Source: Pseudomonadota bacterium
GTDB lineage: Bacteria > Myxococcota > Myxococcia > Myxococcales > Anaeromyxobacteraceae
Reading direction: 5' to 3'
Assembly: GCA_023411405.1 (NCBI GenBank)
Contig: JAEYOU010000356.1
Location: 1 to 5,083, forward strand
DNA length: 5,083 bases
Part shown: positions 1 to 5,083 of the stretch, one piece after another
How positions within the stretch are numbered: position 1 is the stretch's first letter
Layout: each line of letters opens with the position of its first letter
The notes under the pieces: model-generated
What the model was told of the DNA's origin: nothing
Databases searched by the model: none
Seen by the model: the letters and a program-made list of their open reading frames with translations, nothing else
Made by a program: the position numbers and the translations under genes

Positions 1-1
1 G

Positions 2-379
2 GCCGAGGCGCGGGCGCGGAGCGCGCCCGCCGCGGCGGCGCCGGAGGCGGCGCAGGGCTTGGAGCCCGAGGACGCGGCCGAGGCGGCGACGTGGCTGCGG
101 CCGGTCTTCACCCGCGAGTTCTATGACTCGCTCGAAGGGTGGGACCAGCGCATCCAGCGCGCCGCGTTCAAGCAGGCCCACCTGCTCGCGCTCGATCACC
201 GGCACCCGAGCCTGCGGGCGCTGCCGCTCGAGGGGCTCCCGGGCTACTACCGCGTGCGCGTCGCGACGGACGTGCGGCTCCTGTACCGGCGCGGAGACCG
301 GCAGAACGAGATCGAGATCCTGTCGCTCATCGATCGTGAGGATCTGGATCGGTACGTCCGGCAGGCGAAGACGCGCTGA
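2..379 (+). CDS. C-terminal part of a protein with a RelE/ParE-like domain (5' end outside window)
   Basis: Partial gene; TGA stop at 377-379. The frame is open with no stop back to base 2. This upstream stretch is rich in Ala, Pro and Arg with G/C at every third position, so it reads as a coding linker. A TTG at 59 with GGAGG at 43-47 could be a start giving 106 residues, but I favour a longer protein that begins outside the window. Counting from that TTG, residues 17-103 look like the compact RelE/ParE toxin fold: a helical N-half (FTREFYDSL, then a helix around 29-47), then GYYRVRVATDVRLLY (62-76), a strand IEILSLIDRE (85-94) and a final helix ending in DRYV. The Y-R-V-R...R-L-L-Y core is typical of that superfamily. 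In the family such domains are ribosome-dependent mRNA nucleases or gyrase poisons, but they also occur as fused, possibly inactive modules. Toxicity is not shown here. No antitoxin gene follows it; one could lie upstream, out of view. Confidence 0.65.
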   Translation, partial: AEARARSAPAAAAPEAAQGLEPEDAAEAATWLRPVFTREFYDSLEGWDQRIQRAAFKQAHLLALDHRHPSLRALPLEGLPGYYRVRVATDVRLLYRRGDRQNEIEILSLIDREDLDRYVRQAKTR

Positions 380-387
380 CGTTCTCC

Positions 388-403
388 TGACCCTCCCGGG
401 TCA
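388..403 (+). terminator. Small hairpin just after the RelE-like gene, possible terminator
   Basis: A perfect 6-bp inverted repeat TGACCC-TCCC-GGGTCA begins 9 bases after the stop codon. The position fits a transcription end, but no T-run follows (the next bases are CGTGTGCCCCC), so it lacks the second half of an intrinsic terminator. It may be only a weak pause or mRNA 3'-end structure. Confidence 0.25.
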
Positions 404-474
404 CGTGTGCCCCCAAAGGACGCAGGGTTATCGCGCAGCCCTTTCGGGGTGCGTCGTGCGCGTTCGGGTGTAGA

Positions 475-512
475 GTCAAGCAATTGACGCCAGGTGCAAG
501 TGCCGCAAGTGC
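475..512 (+). repeat. Short inverted and direct repeats upstream of the PLP enzyme gene
   Basis: Two adjacent short repeats lie 51-88 bases before the ATG at 563. The first is an inverted repeat GTCAA-GCAA-TTGAC (475-488). The second is a direct repeat of GCAAGTGC (496-503 and 505-512, 9-bp period). The TTGACG at 484-489 resembles a sigma70 -35 box, but no acceptable -10 lies 16-18 bases downstream, so I do not call a promoter. The repeats may be regulator half-sites or chance. Confidence 0.3.
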
Positions 513-562
513 GGTCGGAGCGGGCTCCTCCCAGCCGGCACCGGGCGTGAAGGGGCGCACCC

Positions 563-1819
563 ATGGAGCTGAGGCGAATGCTGAAGGAGTTCCCGGCCGA
601 GGAGACGGCGAAGCTGCAGCGCGTGAGCGACACCCTGGCCTTCGCCGAGCGGCACCTCGTCTACCCCGACTACCACCGGGTCGAGTCGGCCGGCACCGAC
701 CCCGTGGCCGTCATCGACGGCCACGAGGTGGTCATGCTGGCGTGCAACGACTACCTTGGCCTCTCCCGCCACCCGAGCGTCGTCGAGGCGATCCACGCCG
801 CCGCCGACGCGCACGGTGCGGGTCCGGGCGGCACCCGGATCATGTGCGGCAACGTCGCGATCCTGGAGGCCCTGGACGCGAAGCTGGCCGCGTTCCTGGG
901 GTGCGAGGACGCGATCACCTTCCCCACGGGCTACATGGCGAACCTGTCCGTGTTCAACGCGCTGCTCGACCCGTGGTTCGGCCTCTTCCCGTACCGGCGC
1001 GGCACGGCCACCGTGTTCGCCGACGCCCACAACCACGCGACGGTGCACGACGGGCTCCGGCTCTCGGACGCGAAGCGCGTCCTCTACAGGCACGACGACC
1101 TCGCCGATCTCGAGGCCAAGCTCGCCCAGCACGAGGGCAAGGGGCCGAGGATGATCGTGACCGAGGGCGTGTGGAGCGTCGAGGGGCGGATCTCGCCGCT
1201 CCCGGAGGTGGTGGCGATCGCGCAGCGCCACGACGCCATCCTCATGATCGACGACGCCCACGGCATCGGCGTGCTGGGGGAGCACGGCGGTGGGACGCTC
1301 GAGCACTTCGGGCTCACCGGGCGCGCCGACCTCGTCATGGGCTCGTTCGACAAGGCGCTGGGCGGGATGGGCGGCTTCCTCGCGGGGAAGAAGGACGTGA
1401 TCCGCTGGTTCCGGATGGCCGCGCGGGCGTACGTCTTCTCCTCGGCGGTGCCCGCGATCATGGCCGCCGCAGGGATCGCGTCTCTCGACGTGGCCCGCGA
1501 CGGGAAGCTCCTGCGGCGCCGCCTCTGGCGCAACGCGGAGCTCCTGCGCCAGGGGCTCGGCGGGCTCGGGTTCCGCCTGTTCGGCGACGGGTCGGCGCCC
1601 ACGGTGCCGGTGTTCGTGGGAGAGGAGCACCTCGCGATGCGGTTCCAGCGCAGGCTCCTCGAGCTCGGCGTGTACGCGCCTGCGTTCCGCTGGCCCGCGA
1701 CGCCGAAGGGCGAGGCGCGCATCCGCGTGACGCCGATGGCGAGCCACGAGACCGAGCACCTGGAGCGGGCGCTCGACGCCTTCCGCCAGGTGGGGCGGGA
1801 GCTCGGCCTGATCGGGTGA
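563..1819 (+). CDS. Alpha-oxoamine synthase family PLP-dependent enzyme (KBL/BioF/SPT-like)
   Basis: Complete 418-residue protein, close to the family's usual length of about 400. The family condenses an amino acid with an acyl-CoA or acyl-ACP, releasing CO2; Kbl instead works with glycine and acetyl-CoA in threonine breakdown. Visible motifs: NDYLGLSRHP (62-71), GAGPGGTRIMCGN (85-97), TGYMANLSVF (122-131), DAHNHATVHDG (154-164), IDDAHGIGVLG (229-239) with Asp230 expected to hold the pyridine nitrogen and His233, the Schiff-base Lys264 in GSFDKALGGMGGF, and the C-terminal ARIRVTPMASH (385-395) whose Arg pair normally grips the substrate carboxylate. The C-terminus resembles E. coli Kbl most, whereas the GAGPGGTR loop is more like ALAS/SPT, so the substrate is unresolved. 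Asp263 just before the lysine is unusual, as Ser, Gly or Ala is common there. Start: ATG 563 has AAGGGG at 550-555; ATG 578 (Met6) behind GCTGAGG is an alternative. It is probably a cytoplasmic single-gene unit, convergent with the kinase. Confidence 0.9.
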   Translation: MELRRMLKEFPAEETAKLQRVSDTLAFAERHLVYPDYHRVESAGTDPVAVIDGHEVVMLACNDYLGLSRHPSVVEAIHAAADAHGAGPGGTRIMCGNVAILEALDAKLAAFLGCEDAITFPTGYMANLSVFNALLDPWFGLFPYRRGTATVFADAHNHATVHDGLRLSDAKRVLYRHDDLADLEAKLAQHEGKGPRMIVTEGVWSVEGRISPLPEVVAIAQRHDAILMIDDAHGIGVLGEHGGGTLEHFGLTGRADLVMGSFDKALGGMGGFLAGKKDVIRWFRMAARAYVFSSAVPAIMAAAGIASLDVARDGKLLRRRLWRNAELLRQGLGGLGFRLFGDGSAPTVPVFVGEEHLAMRFQRRLLELGVYAPAFRWPATPKGEARIRVTPMASHETEHLERALDAFRQVGRELGLIG

Positions 1820-1843
1820 GCGGCCGCCGCCGGGGCGTCCGGT

Positions 1844-3739
1844 TCAGGCGTCCCGCGTCCCGCAGGCCGCCTTGGCCGGCGCGGGCAGGAGCCGCTCGGC
1901 CGCCCGCGCGAGCAGGGCCAGGTCGAGCGGCTTCTCCAGCACGGGCTGCGGCTGGTGCGCGAAGAAGCTCTGGACGGACTGCTTGTCGGCGGCGCCGGTC
2001 AGGAAGATCACGCGGCCGGCGAGGTGGGGGAGGTGCTCCTGCAGCGCCTGGTAGAGCGCCGCGCCCCCGCCGTCGGGCATCATCACGTCGCAGAGGAGGA
2101 GGTCCGGCCGGCGCAGGTCCGCGAGTGCCAGCGCCTCCTCGACCGAGCCCGCGGGGAACACCTGGTAGTGCGGTTCGAGCACGCGCGCGAGCGCGCGCAG
2201 GACGGAGGGATCGTCGTCGAGCAGCAGGAGCTTGCGGCGCTCCCCCGCGGGCGCCTGCGGGGCGGCGAGCGCGCCGGGGGCGGGGCGCGCCGCCTCGTCC
2301 AGCTCCAGGACGGCGCGCGTGCCCTTCCCGACGGCGCTCTCGATCTTGAGGCTCCCGCCCATGCTCAGGGTGAGGCCGCGCGAGACGGAGAGCCCGAGGC
2401 CGGTGCCCACGCCGAAGGGCTTGGTGGAGAAGAAGGGCTCGAAGATGCGGCGGAGCACGTCGTCGCTGATGCCCACCCCGTCGTCGTCCACGAGGACGCG
2501 GACCCGTCCGCCCGGTGCGCGTTCGGCGCGGATCGAGACGCGGCCGCGCCGGCCCTCCGGGATGGCCTGCGCGCCGTTCACCACGAGGTTCGACAGCACC
2601 TGGACGACGATCCGCTCCTGGCCGAGCGCGTAGAGGTCCTCGTCGACGGTGAGGCCGACCGCGACGGTGTCCGGGGCGCGGGCCCGGGCCATGGCCGCGG
2701 CCTCGCGGGCGCAGGCGGCCACGGAGACCGGCTCGAGCGGGATCTTGTTCGCCGCCAGGCGCCCGGCGTCGAGGAGCTGCCGCACGATGGCGGCGATCCG
2801 ATCCACCGCGGTGATGCACTCGCGGATGCACTCGCGCCCGTCGGGGGGGAGGCCGCCCTGGTCCAGGCTCTCCTCGAGGTACTTGAGGTTCGCGCTCACG
2901 ACGGCCGCGGGGTTGTTCACCTCGTGGGCGACGCCGGTCGAGAACTGCCCGAGCGCCGCCAGCTTCTCGGCCTCGTGGAGCGCGTCCTGCGCCTGCGTGA
3001 GCTGCCGGGTGCGCTCGTCGACGAGCTTCTGGAGCCCGGTGCGGAGCTCGGCCAGCGCGCGGGCGTCCTCCGCGAAGCGGGACGTGAGGGAGTAGCCCAC
3101 GACGCCCACGGGCACCACGAACCCGAGGTCGACGAGGTACGGGCCGGCGTAGACGCCCATCGCGATGAGCGAGTCGTTGGCCGCGAGCGCGAAGAACGTC
3201 GTCAGGGCGACGAACTGGATGAACGCGTAGCGCGAGCGCCGGCGCCAGGCCACGAAGAAGCGCCCCGCGACGAAGGCCAGCGTGGCCACCGAGAGGCCGA
3301 GGACGAGGTCGCCGAGCGCCGTGGACTGGGGGACGACGTAGGTGATGCCGAGCGGGTCGAAGGCGCTGCGGCGGAGGGGGAGCTGGTAGACGGCGTCGGG
3401 GACGAGCCCGACGACGCCGAGCCCGACGAGCCCGCCGGCGAGGACGACCTCCCACCGGCGCACGGGCGTGCCCGCCTGCCCGCGCGAGTACATGAGCCAC
3501 GCGGCCGAGTGCAGGGGCACGGCGAAGAGCTGGGCGCGCGACGCCGCGAGCACGATCGCATCCGAGGTCAACAGGGTGATGGGGACGTTCAGGATCGAGT
3601 AGGCGGCGATCGCGAAGGCGACCCAGGAGAACCACCGCTGATCACTCCAGCCGGGCGCGCGCGCGAACCGGTGGTTCAGGACGGCCACGTAGATGGCCAG
3701 GGCGGCGGAGGAGATGGCGATCGCGGTGGTGAAGGTCAT
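1844..3739 (-). CDS. Membrane hybrid sensor histidine kinase with C-terminal receiver domain
   Basis: Complete 631-residue inner-membrane sensor kinase. About seven hydrophobic helices fill residues 2-220 (roughly 2-21, 36-58, 62-84, 97-117, 137-164, 171-194, 201-219) with no sizeable periplasmic domain, so the signal is probably sensed within or near the membrane. A charged coiled-coil helix (about 221-265) leads to the HisKA H-box with phospho-acceptor His272 in VAHEVNNP. The HATPase domain shows the N-box (NLVVNGAQA, Asn384/Asn388), G1 (DDDGVGI, 418-424), F-box (FEPFFSTK, 433-440) and G2 (GTGLGLSV, 445-452). An Ala/Pro-rich linker (about 482-501) joins a receiver domain with acidic cluster Asp508-510, phospho-acceptor Asp551 in CDVMMPDGG, Thr581 and Lys603. 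All key residues are present, so it should autophosphorylate and pass phosphate to its own receiver. There is no Hpt or output domain and no adjacent response regulator. The ATG at 3739 has only a distant AAGGG (3754-3758). It lies 198 bp downstream of lexA on the same strand and ends 24 bp from the convergent PLP enzyme gene. Confidence 0.93.
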   Translation of the reverse strand: MTFTTAIAISSAALAIYVAVLNHRFARAPGWSDQRWFSWVAFAIAAYSILNVPITLLTSDAIVLAASRAQLFAVPLHSAAWLMYSRGQAGTPVRRWEVVLAGGLVGLGVVGLVPDAVYQLPLRRSAFDPLGITYVVPQSTALGDLVLGLSVATLAFVAGRFFVAWRRRSRYAFIQFVALTTFFALAANDSLIAMGVYAGPYLVDLGFVVPVGVVGYSLTSRFAEDARALAELRTGLQKLVDERTRQLTQAQDALHEAEKLAALGQFSTGVAHEVNNPAAVVSANLKYLEESLDQGGLPPDGRECIRECITAVDRIAAIVRQLLDAGRLAANKIPLEPVSVAACAREAAAMARARAPDTVAVGLTVDEDLYALGQERIVVQVLSNLVVNGAQAIPEGRRGRVSIRAERAPGGRVRVLVDDDGVGISDDVLRRIFEPFFSTKPFGVGTGLGLSVSRGLTLSMGGSLKIESAVGKGTRAVLELDEAARPAPGALAAPQAPAGERRKLLLLDDDPSVLRALARVLEPHYQVFPAGSVEEALALADLRRPDLLLCDVMMPDGGGAALYQALQEHLPHLAGRVIFLTGAADKQSVQSFFAHQPQPVLEKPLDLALLARAAERLLPAPAKAACGTRDA

Positions 3740-3748
3740 GGTGCAATC

Positions 3749-3762
3749 GGTGACCCTTCACC
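3749..3762 (-). promoter_or_regulatory. Hairpin/palindrome over the kinase ribosome-binding region
   Basis: Read on the minus strand this is GGTGA-AGGG-TCACC, a perfect 5-bp inverted repeat. Its 4-base loop AGGG is the best Shine-Dalgarno-like sequence before the kinase ATG at 3739, which is 9 bases beyond the palindrome. In mRNA it could present or mask the ribosome-binding site; in DNA it could be an operator. No experimental support; the stem is short. Confidence 0.35.
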
Positions 3763-3826
3763 TCTAGCATTGCGAGCGCGCCGAAAAATAGCCCGCGCCC
3801 GGACGACCCTTCACGCACCCGTTCAC
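3752..3826. repeat. Repeated GACCCTTCAC motifs upstream of the kinase gene
   Basis: The 10-mer GACCCTTCAC occurs exactly twice (3752-3761 and 3805-3814), and a related ACCCGTTCAC follows at 3817-3826. Starts of the exact copies are 53 bp apart (about five helical turns), and the variant is 11 bp (about one turn) beyond the second, so all three would lie on one face of the DNA. On the minus strand the second copy is 18 bp upstream of a poor -10-like TATTTT (3785-3790), and the first overlaps the ribosome-binding region. This layout fits binding sites for a regulator of the kinase gene, but the regulator is unknown. The rest of the 3740-3937 gap holds a 5-bp hairpin at 3829-3841 and nothing else I recognise, including no intrinsic terminator for lexA. 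Confidence 0.4.
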
Positions 3827-3937
3827 GACGACCTTGGGTCGCCCGCGACTCTGGACGGGAGGAGCACCTTCGGCGACGAGGGGAGGGGGCGCGCGCACCT
3901 TTCCGTCCGCGACCCAGCGTCCGCAGCGCGGCGCGCC

Positions 3938-4627
3938 TTACGTGAGCTTTCGATACACGCCGACCACGACGCCAAGGATCATCGTGTTCTTGAAGTCGGC
4001 GTCGCGCACGTAGATGGGCGCCATGCGCGGGTTGGAGGGCTGGAAGCGGACCCGATCGCCCTCGAAATAGACGCGCTTCACGGTCGCCTCGTCGTCGATC
4101 ATCGCGACGACGATCTCGCCGTCCTGCGCGTGGAGCTGCTTCTTCACGAAGACGTAGTCGCCGGGCAGGATGCCGTCGCCGATCATCGAGTCGCCCTGCA
4201 CCCGCAGGCCGTACACCTTCTTGTTGGTGCCGAGGAGGAACGAGTCCACCTGGACGGTGTCCTCGACGCGCTCCTGGGCGAGGATGGGCTGGCCTGCGGC
4301 GACCCGGCCGACGATGGGAACCTCGACGAGGTGCGACCCTGGCTTCGCCGTCCCGGACCGGAACGGGATGACGTTGTTCCCACCGCGCGACTCGCCGCCG
4401 AGCGCCTCGCGGGCAGCGCCCGTCGGGATGAGCGCCCGGGACTTCACCGGATCGCGCGTGAGATAGCCTTTACGCTCGAGGGCCTTGAGGTGATCATTGA
4501 CCCCGTTCGTGGAACGGATGTCCAGTGCCTCCCCGATCTCCCGGATGGTCGGAGGGTAGCCGCACTCCTCGATCTGGCGGGCGATGAAGCGGAGCACCTC
4601 GAGCTGGCGGTCGGTGAGCGCGTGCAT
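3938..4627 (-). CDS. lexA: LexA, self-cleaving SOS repressor
   Basis: Complete 229-residue transcriptional repressor of the DNA-damage (SOS) response. It binds operators as a dimer, and RecA filaments trigger its self-cleavage. The N-terminal winged helix-turn-helix is clear: LTDRQLEVLRFI (4-15), PPTIREIGEAL (25-35) and the recognition segment STNGVNDHLKALERKGYL (39-56). The peptidase S24 domain shows the cleavage site in GRVAAGQP (Ala111-Gly112), catalytic Ser147 in GDSMIGDG and catalytic Lys184 in EATVKRVY. It is longer than the 202-residue E. coli protein, mainly through a Gly/Asn-rich linker at about 70-100. Its recognition helix differs from the E. coli one (NGVNDHLKAL against NAAEEHLKAL), so its operator should differ from CTGT-N8-ACAG. 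Start: ATG at 4625-4627 with GGAGG (minus strand, 4632-4636) four bases upstream. It is probably autoregulated through 4651-4667. The stop is TAA at 3938-3940. The kinase gene follows on the same strand and could receive read-through transcription. Confidence 0.97.
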   Translation of the reverse strand: MHALTDRQLEVLRFIARQIEECGYPPTIREIGEALDIRSTNGVNDHLKALERKGYLTRDPVKSRALIPTGAAREALGGESRGGNNVIPFRSGTAKPGSHLVEVPIVGRVAAGQPILAQERVEDTVQVDSFLLGTNKKVYGLRVQGDSMIGDGILPGDYVFVKKQLHAQDGEIVVAMIDDEATVKRVYFEGDRVRFQPSNPRMAPIYVRDADFKNTMILGVVVGVYRKLT

Positions 4628-4650
4628 GCAGCCTCCGGGTCGGCGGAACG

Positions 4651-4667
4651 GCTGAACATCGGTATAC
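4651..4667 (-). promoter_or_regulatory. Candidate LexA operator in the lexA promoter
   Basis: On the minus strand the 17-mer GTATACCGATGTTCAGC matches 13 of 17 positions of the Myxococcus xanthus LexA box CTRHAMRYBYGTTCAGS (consensus recalled from memory), including the whole GTTCAGS half. It covers the -10 box and the expected transcription start of lexA, where a repressor would block initiation. A second GTTCAG lies at 4677-4682 in the opposite orientation, inside the promoter spacer. Confidence 0.55.
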
Positions 4668-4689
4668 TGGCTCGCCGTTCAGAATTCAA
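4661..4689 (-). promoter_or_regulatory. Sigma70-type promoter of lexA
   Basis: Minus strand: -35 TTGAAT (4684-4689), an exact 17-bp spacer, and -10 TATACC (4661-4666). Initiation would fall near 4654, giving a leader of about 27 bases before the lexA ATG with its GGAGG ribosome-binding site. This is a distinctly A/T-rich patch in an otherwise GC-saturated sequence, which supports a real promoter. Confidence 0.65.
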
Positions 4690-4742
4690 GAAATCGCCCG
4701 GTACCGTTGCGGGTGTGGGGGGCCGCCGGTAGGGTCCGCGCC

Positions 4743-5083
4743 GTGAGCGCCCCCGCCCCGAGCCTTCCCGCCGCGCACGAGGGTCCGGAGCCGCTCGGGG
4801 TGATCCCGACGCTCGGCGCGTCGCTGCGGCTCGCCACCGCGGCATTCCGCCAGGAGGCGTGGCTCGCTCCCCTGGGGCTCCTGGTGACGGGGGCGCGGCG
4901 GCTCTCGAGCTGGCCGGCGCTCTGGGCGGCCTGGATGCTCACCTGGCGCGCGGCCACGTCCGCCGCTGCGCGCGAGCCCGGCTCGCTCCTCGCGCCGATC
5001 GAGGGCGCGCTCGCGATGGTCGCCTCGCCGCGGTTCCTGGGGGTCGTCGGCGGGCTCTGGCTCGCCGGGGTGCTCGTCGCGGC
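4743..5083 (+). CDS. Unrecognised membrane protein, 5' part (runs off right edge)
   Basis: Open frame of 113 codons plus two bases to the window end, divergent from lexA. I chose GTG at 4743 because a weak TAGGG (4730-4734) lies 8 bases upstream. The frame stays open back to a TGA at 4653-4655, so TTG 4707 or GTG 4713 are possible earlier starts with poorer ribosome-binding sites. The first 30 residues are Pro/Ala-rich and probably cytoplasmic, with no signal peptide. A hydrophobic, Trp-rich stretch follows at about 40-68 (WLAPLGLL, then WPALWAAWMLTW), broken by Arg52-Arg53. A second membrane segment begins near residue 97 (FLGVVGGLWLAGVLVA). I do not recognise the family. Third positions are almost all G/C, supporting coding. 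The shared intergenic region with lexA raises the possibility of SOS control, but nothing in the protein indicates a DNA-damage role. Confidence 0.7.
   Translation, partial: MSAPAPSLPAAHEGPEPLGVIPTLGASLRLATAAFRQEAWLAPLGLLVTGARRLSSWPALWAAWMLTWRAATSAAAREPGSLLAPIEGALAMVASPRFLGVVGGLWLAGVLVA

Noticed and set aside
59..379. A free-standing 106-residue toxin starting at TTG 59
   Set aside because: Not excluded, but the frame upstream remains open with coding-like composition, and GGAGG at 43-47 is rather distant, so the partial longer gene is preferred.
484..512. A sigma70 promoter beginning with TTGACG before the PLP enzyme gene
   Set aside because: Spacers of 16-18 bp lead to CAAGTG, AAGTGC or AGTGCG, none of which resembles a -10 box.
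1820..1843. A bidirectional terminator between the convergent genes
   Set aside because: The 24-bp gap (GCGGCCGCCGCCGGGGCG...) is GC-rich but has no clear stem-loop with flanking A and T runs.
476..2349. Long frames at 484-2349 (+) and 476-1759 (-) over the PLP enzyme gene
   Set aside because: Both cover a gene whose true frame has the full alpha-oxoamine synthase motif set. Their translations are biased and without recognisable domains.
1458..3635. A 725-codon minus-strand frame overlapping the kinase and the PLP enzyme gene
   Set aside because: It lies on the kinase strand in another frame, and its product is Arg/Pro/Ala-rich low complexity. It is a frame shadow of the real kinase gene extended by GC bias.
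3829..3841. Hairpin CGACC-TTG-GGTCG as a lexA terminator
   Set aside because: The stem is only 5 bp, lies about 100 bases beyond the lexA stop, and has no T-run on the minus strand.
1955..4732. A 925-codon plus-strand open frame antisense to the kinase and lexA
   Set aside because: It runs opposite to two genes with complete, unmistakable motifs. Its translation is a Glu/Asp/Arg/His/Gly-rich string with no domain pattern, as expected for the complement of GC-rich codons. It also crosses the lexA promoter.

Overview
The window is very GC-rich, with G or C at nearly every third codon position. Together with a LexA whose helix-turn-helix and promoter resemble those of Myxococcus, this suggests a high-GC member of the Myxococcota, Anaeromyxobacter-like. 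That placement is an inference from composition and protein style, not from a search. No mobile element, CRISPR array, tRNA or rRNA is visible, and the region reads as ordinary chromosomal backbone.

Layout, left to right. (1) The C-terminal part of a plus-strand protein ends at 379. It carries a RelE/ParE-like domain, and its frame is open to the left edge. (2) A 183-bp gap holds a small hairpin and short repeats. It is followed by a complete plus-strand gene (563-1819) for a PLP enzyme of the alpha-oxoamine synthase family (KBL/BioF/SPT type). (3) Only 24 bp further on, and convergent, lies a minus-strand gene (1844-3739) for a membrane hybrid histidine kinase with about seven transmembrane helices, a HisKA-HATPase core and a C-terminal receiver domain. 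(4) A 198-bp gap (3740-3937) upstream of the kinase contains repeated GACCCTTCAC motifs and a small hairpin over the kinase ribosome-binding region. (5) lexA (3938-4627, minus) has all the self-cleavage residues. (6) A 115-bp divergent intergenic region carries a good sigma70-type lexA promoter overlapped by a LexA-box-like sequence. (7) The 5' part of a plus-strand membrane protein gene (4743 to the right edge) is not recognised.

Functionally, lexA is probably autoregulated through the operator-like sequence at 4651-4667, and the same region could also control the divergent membrane protein. The kinase lies downstream of lexA on the same strand and has no separate response regulator beside it; it may have its own promoter. 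The alpha-oxoamine synthase has no neighbouring pathway partner, so its substrate cannot be read from context. I found no clear previously undescribed system. The best leads are the lexA divergent control region, the repeated motif upstream of the kinase, and the toxin-fold domain that looks like the tail of a longer protein.
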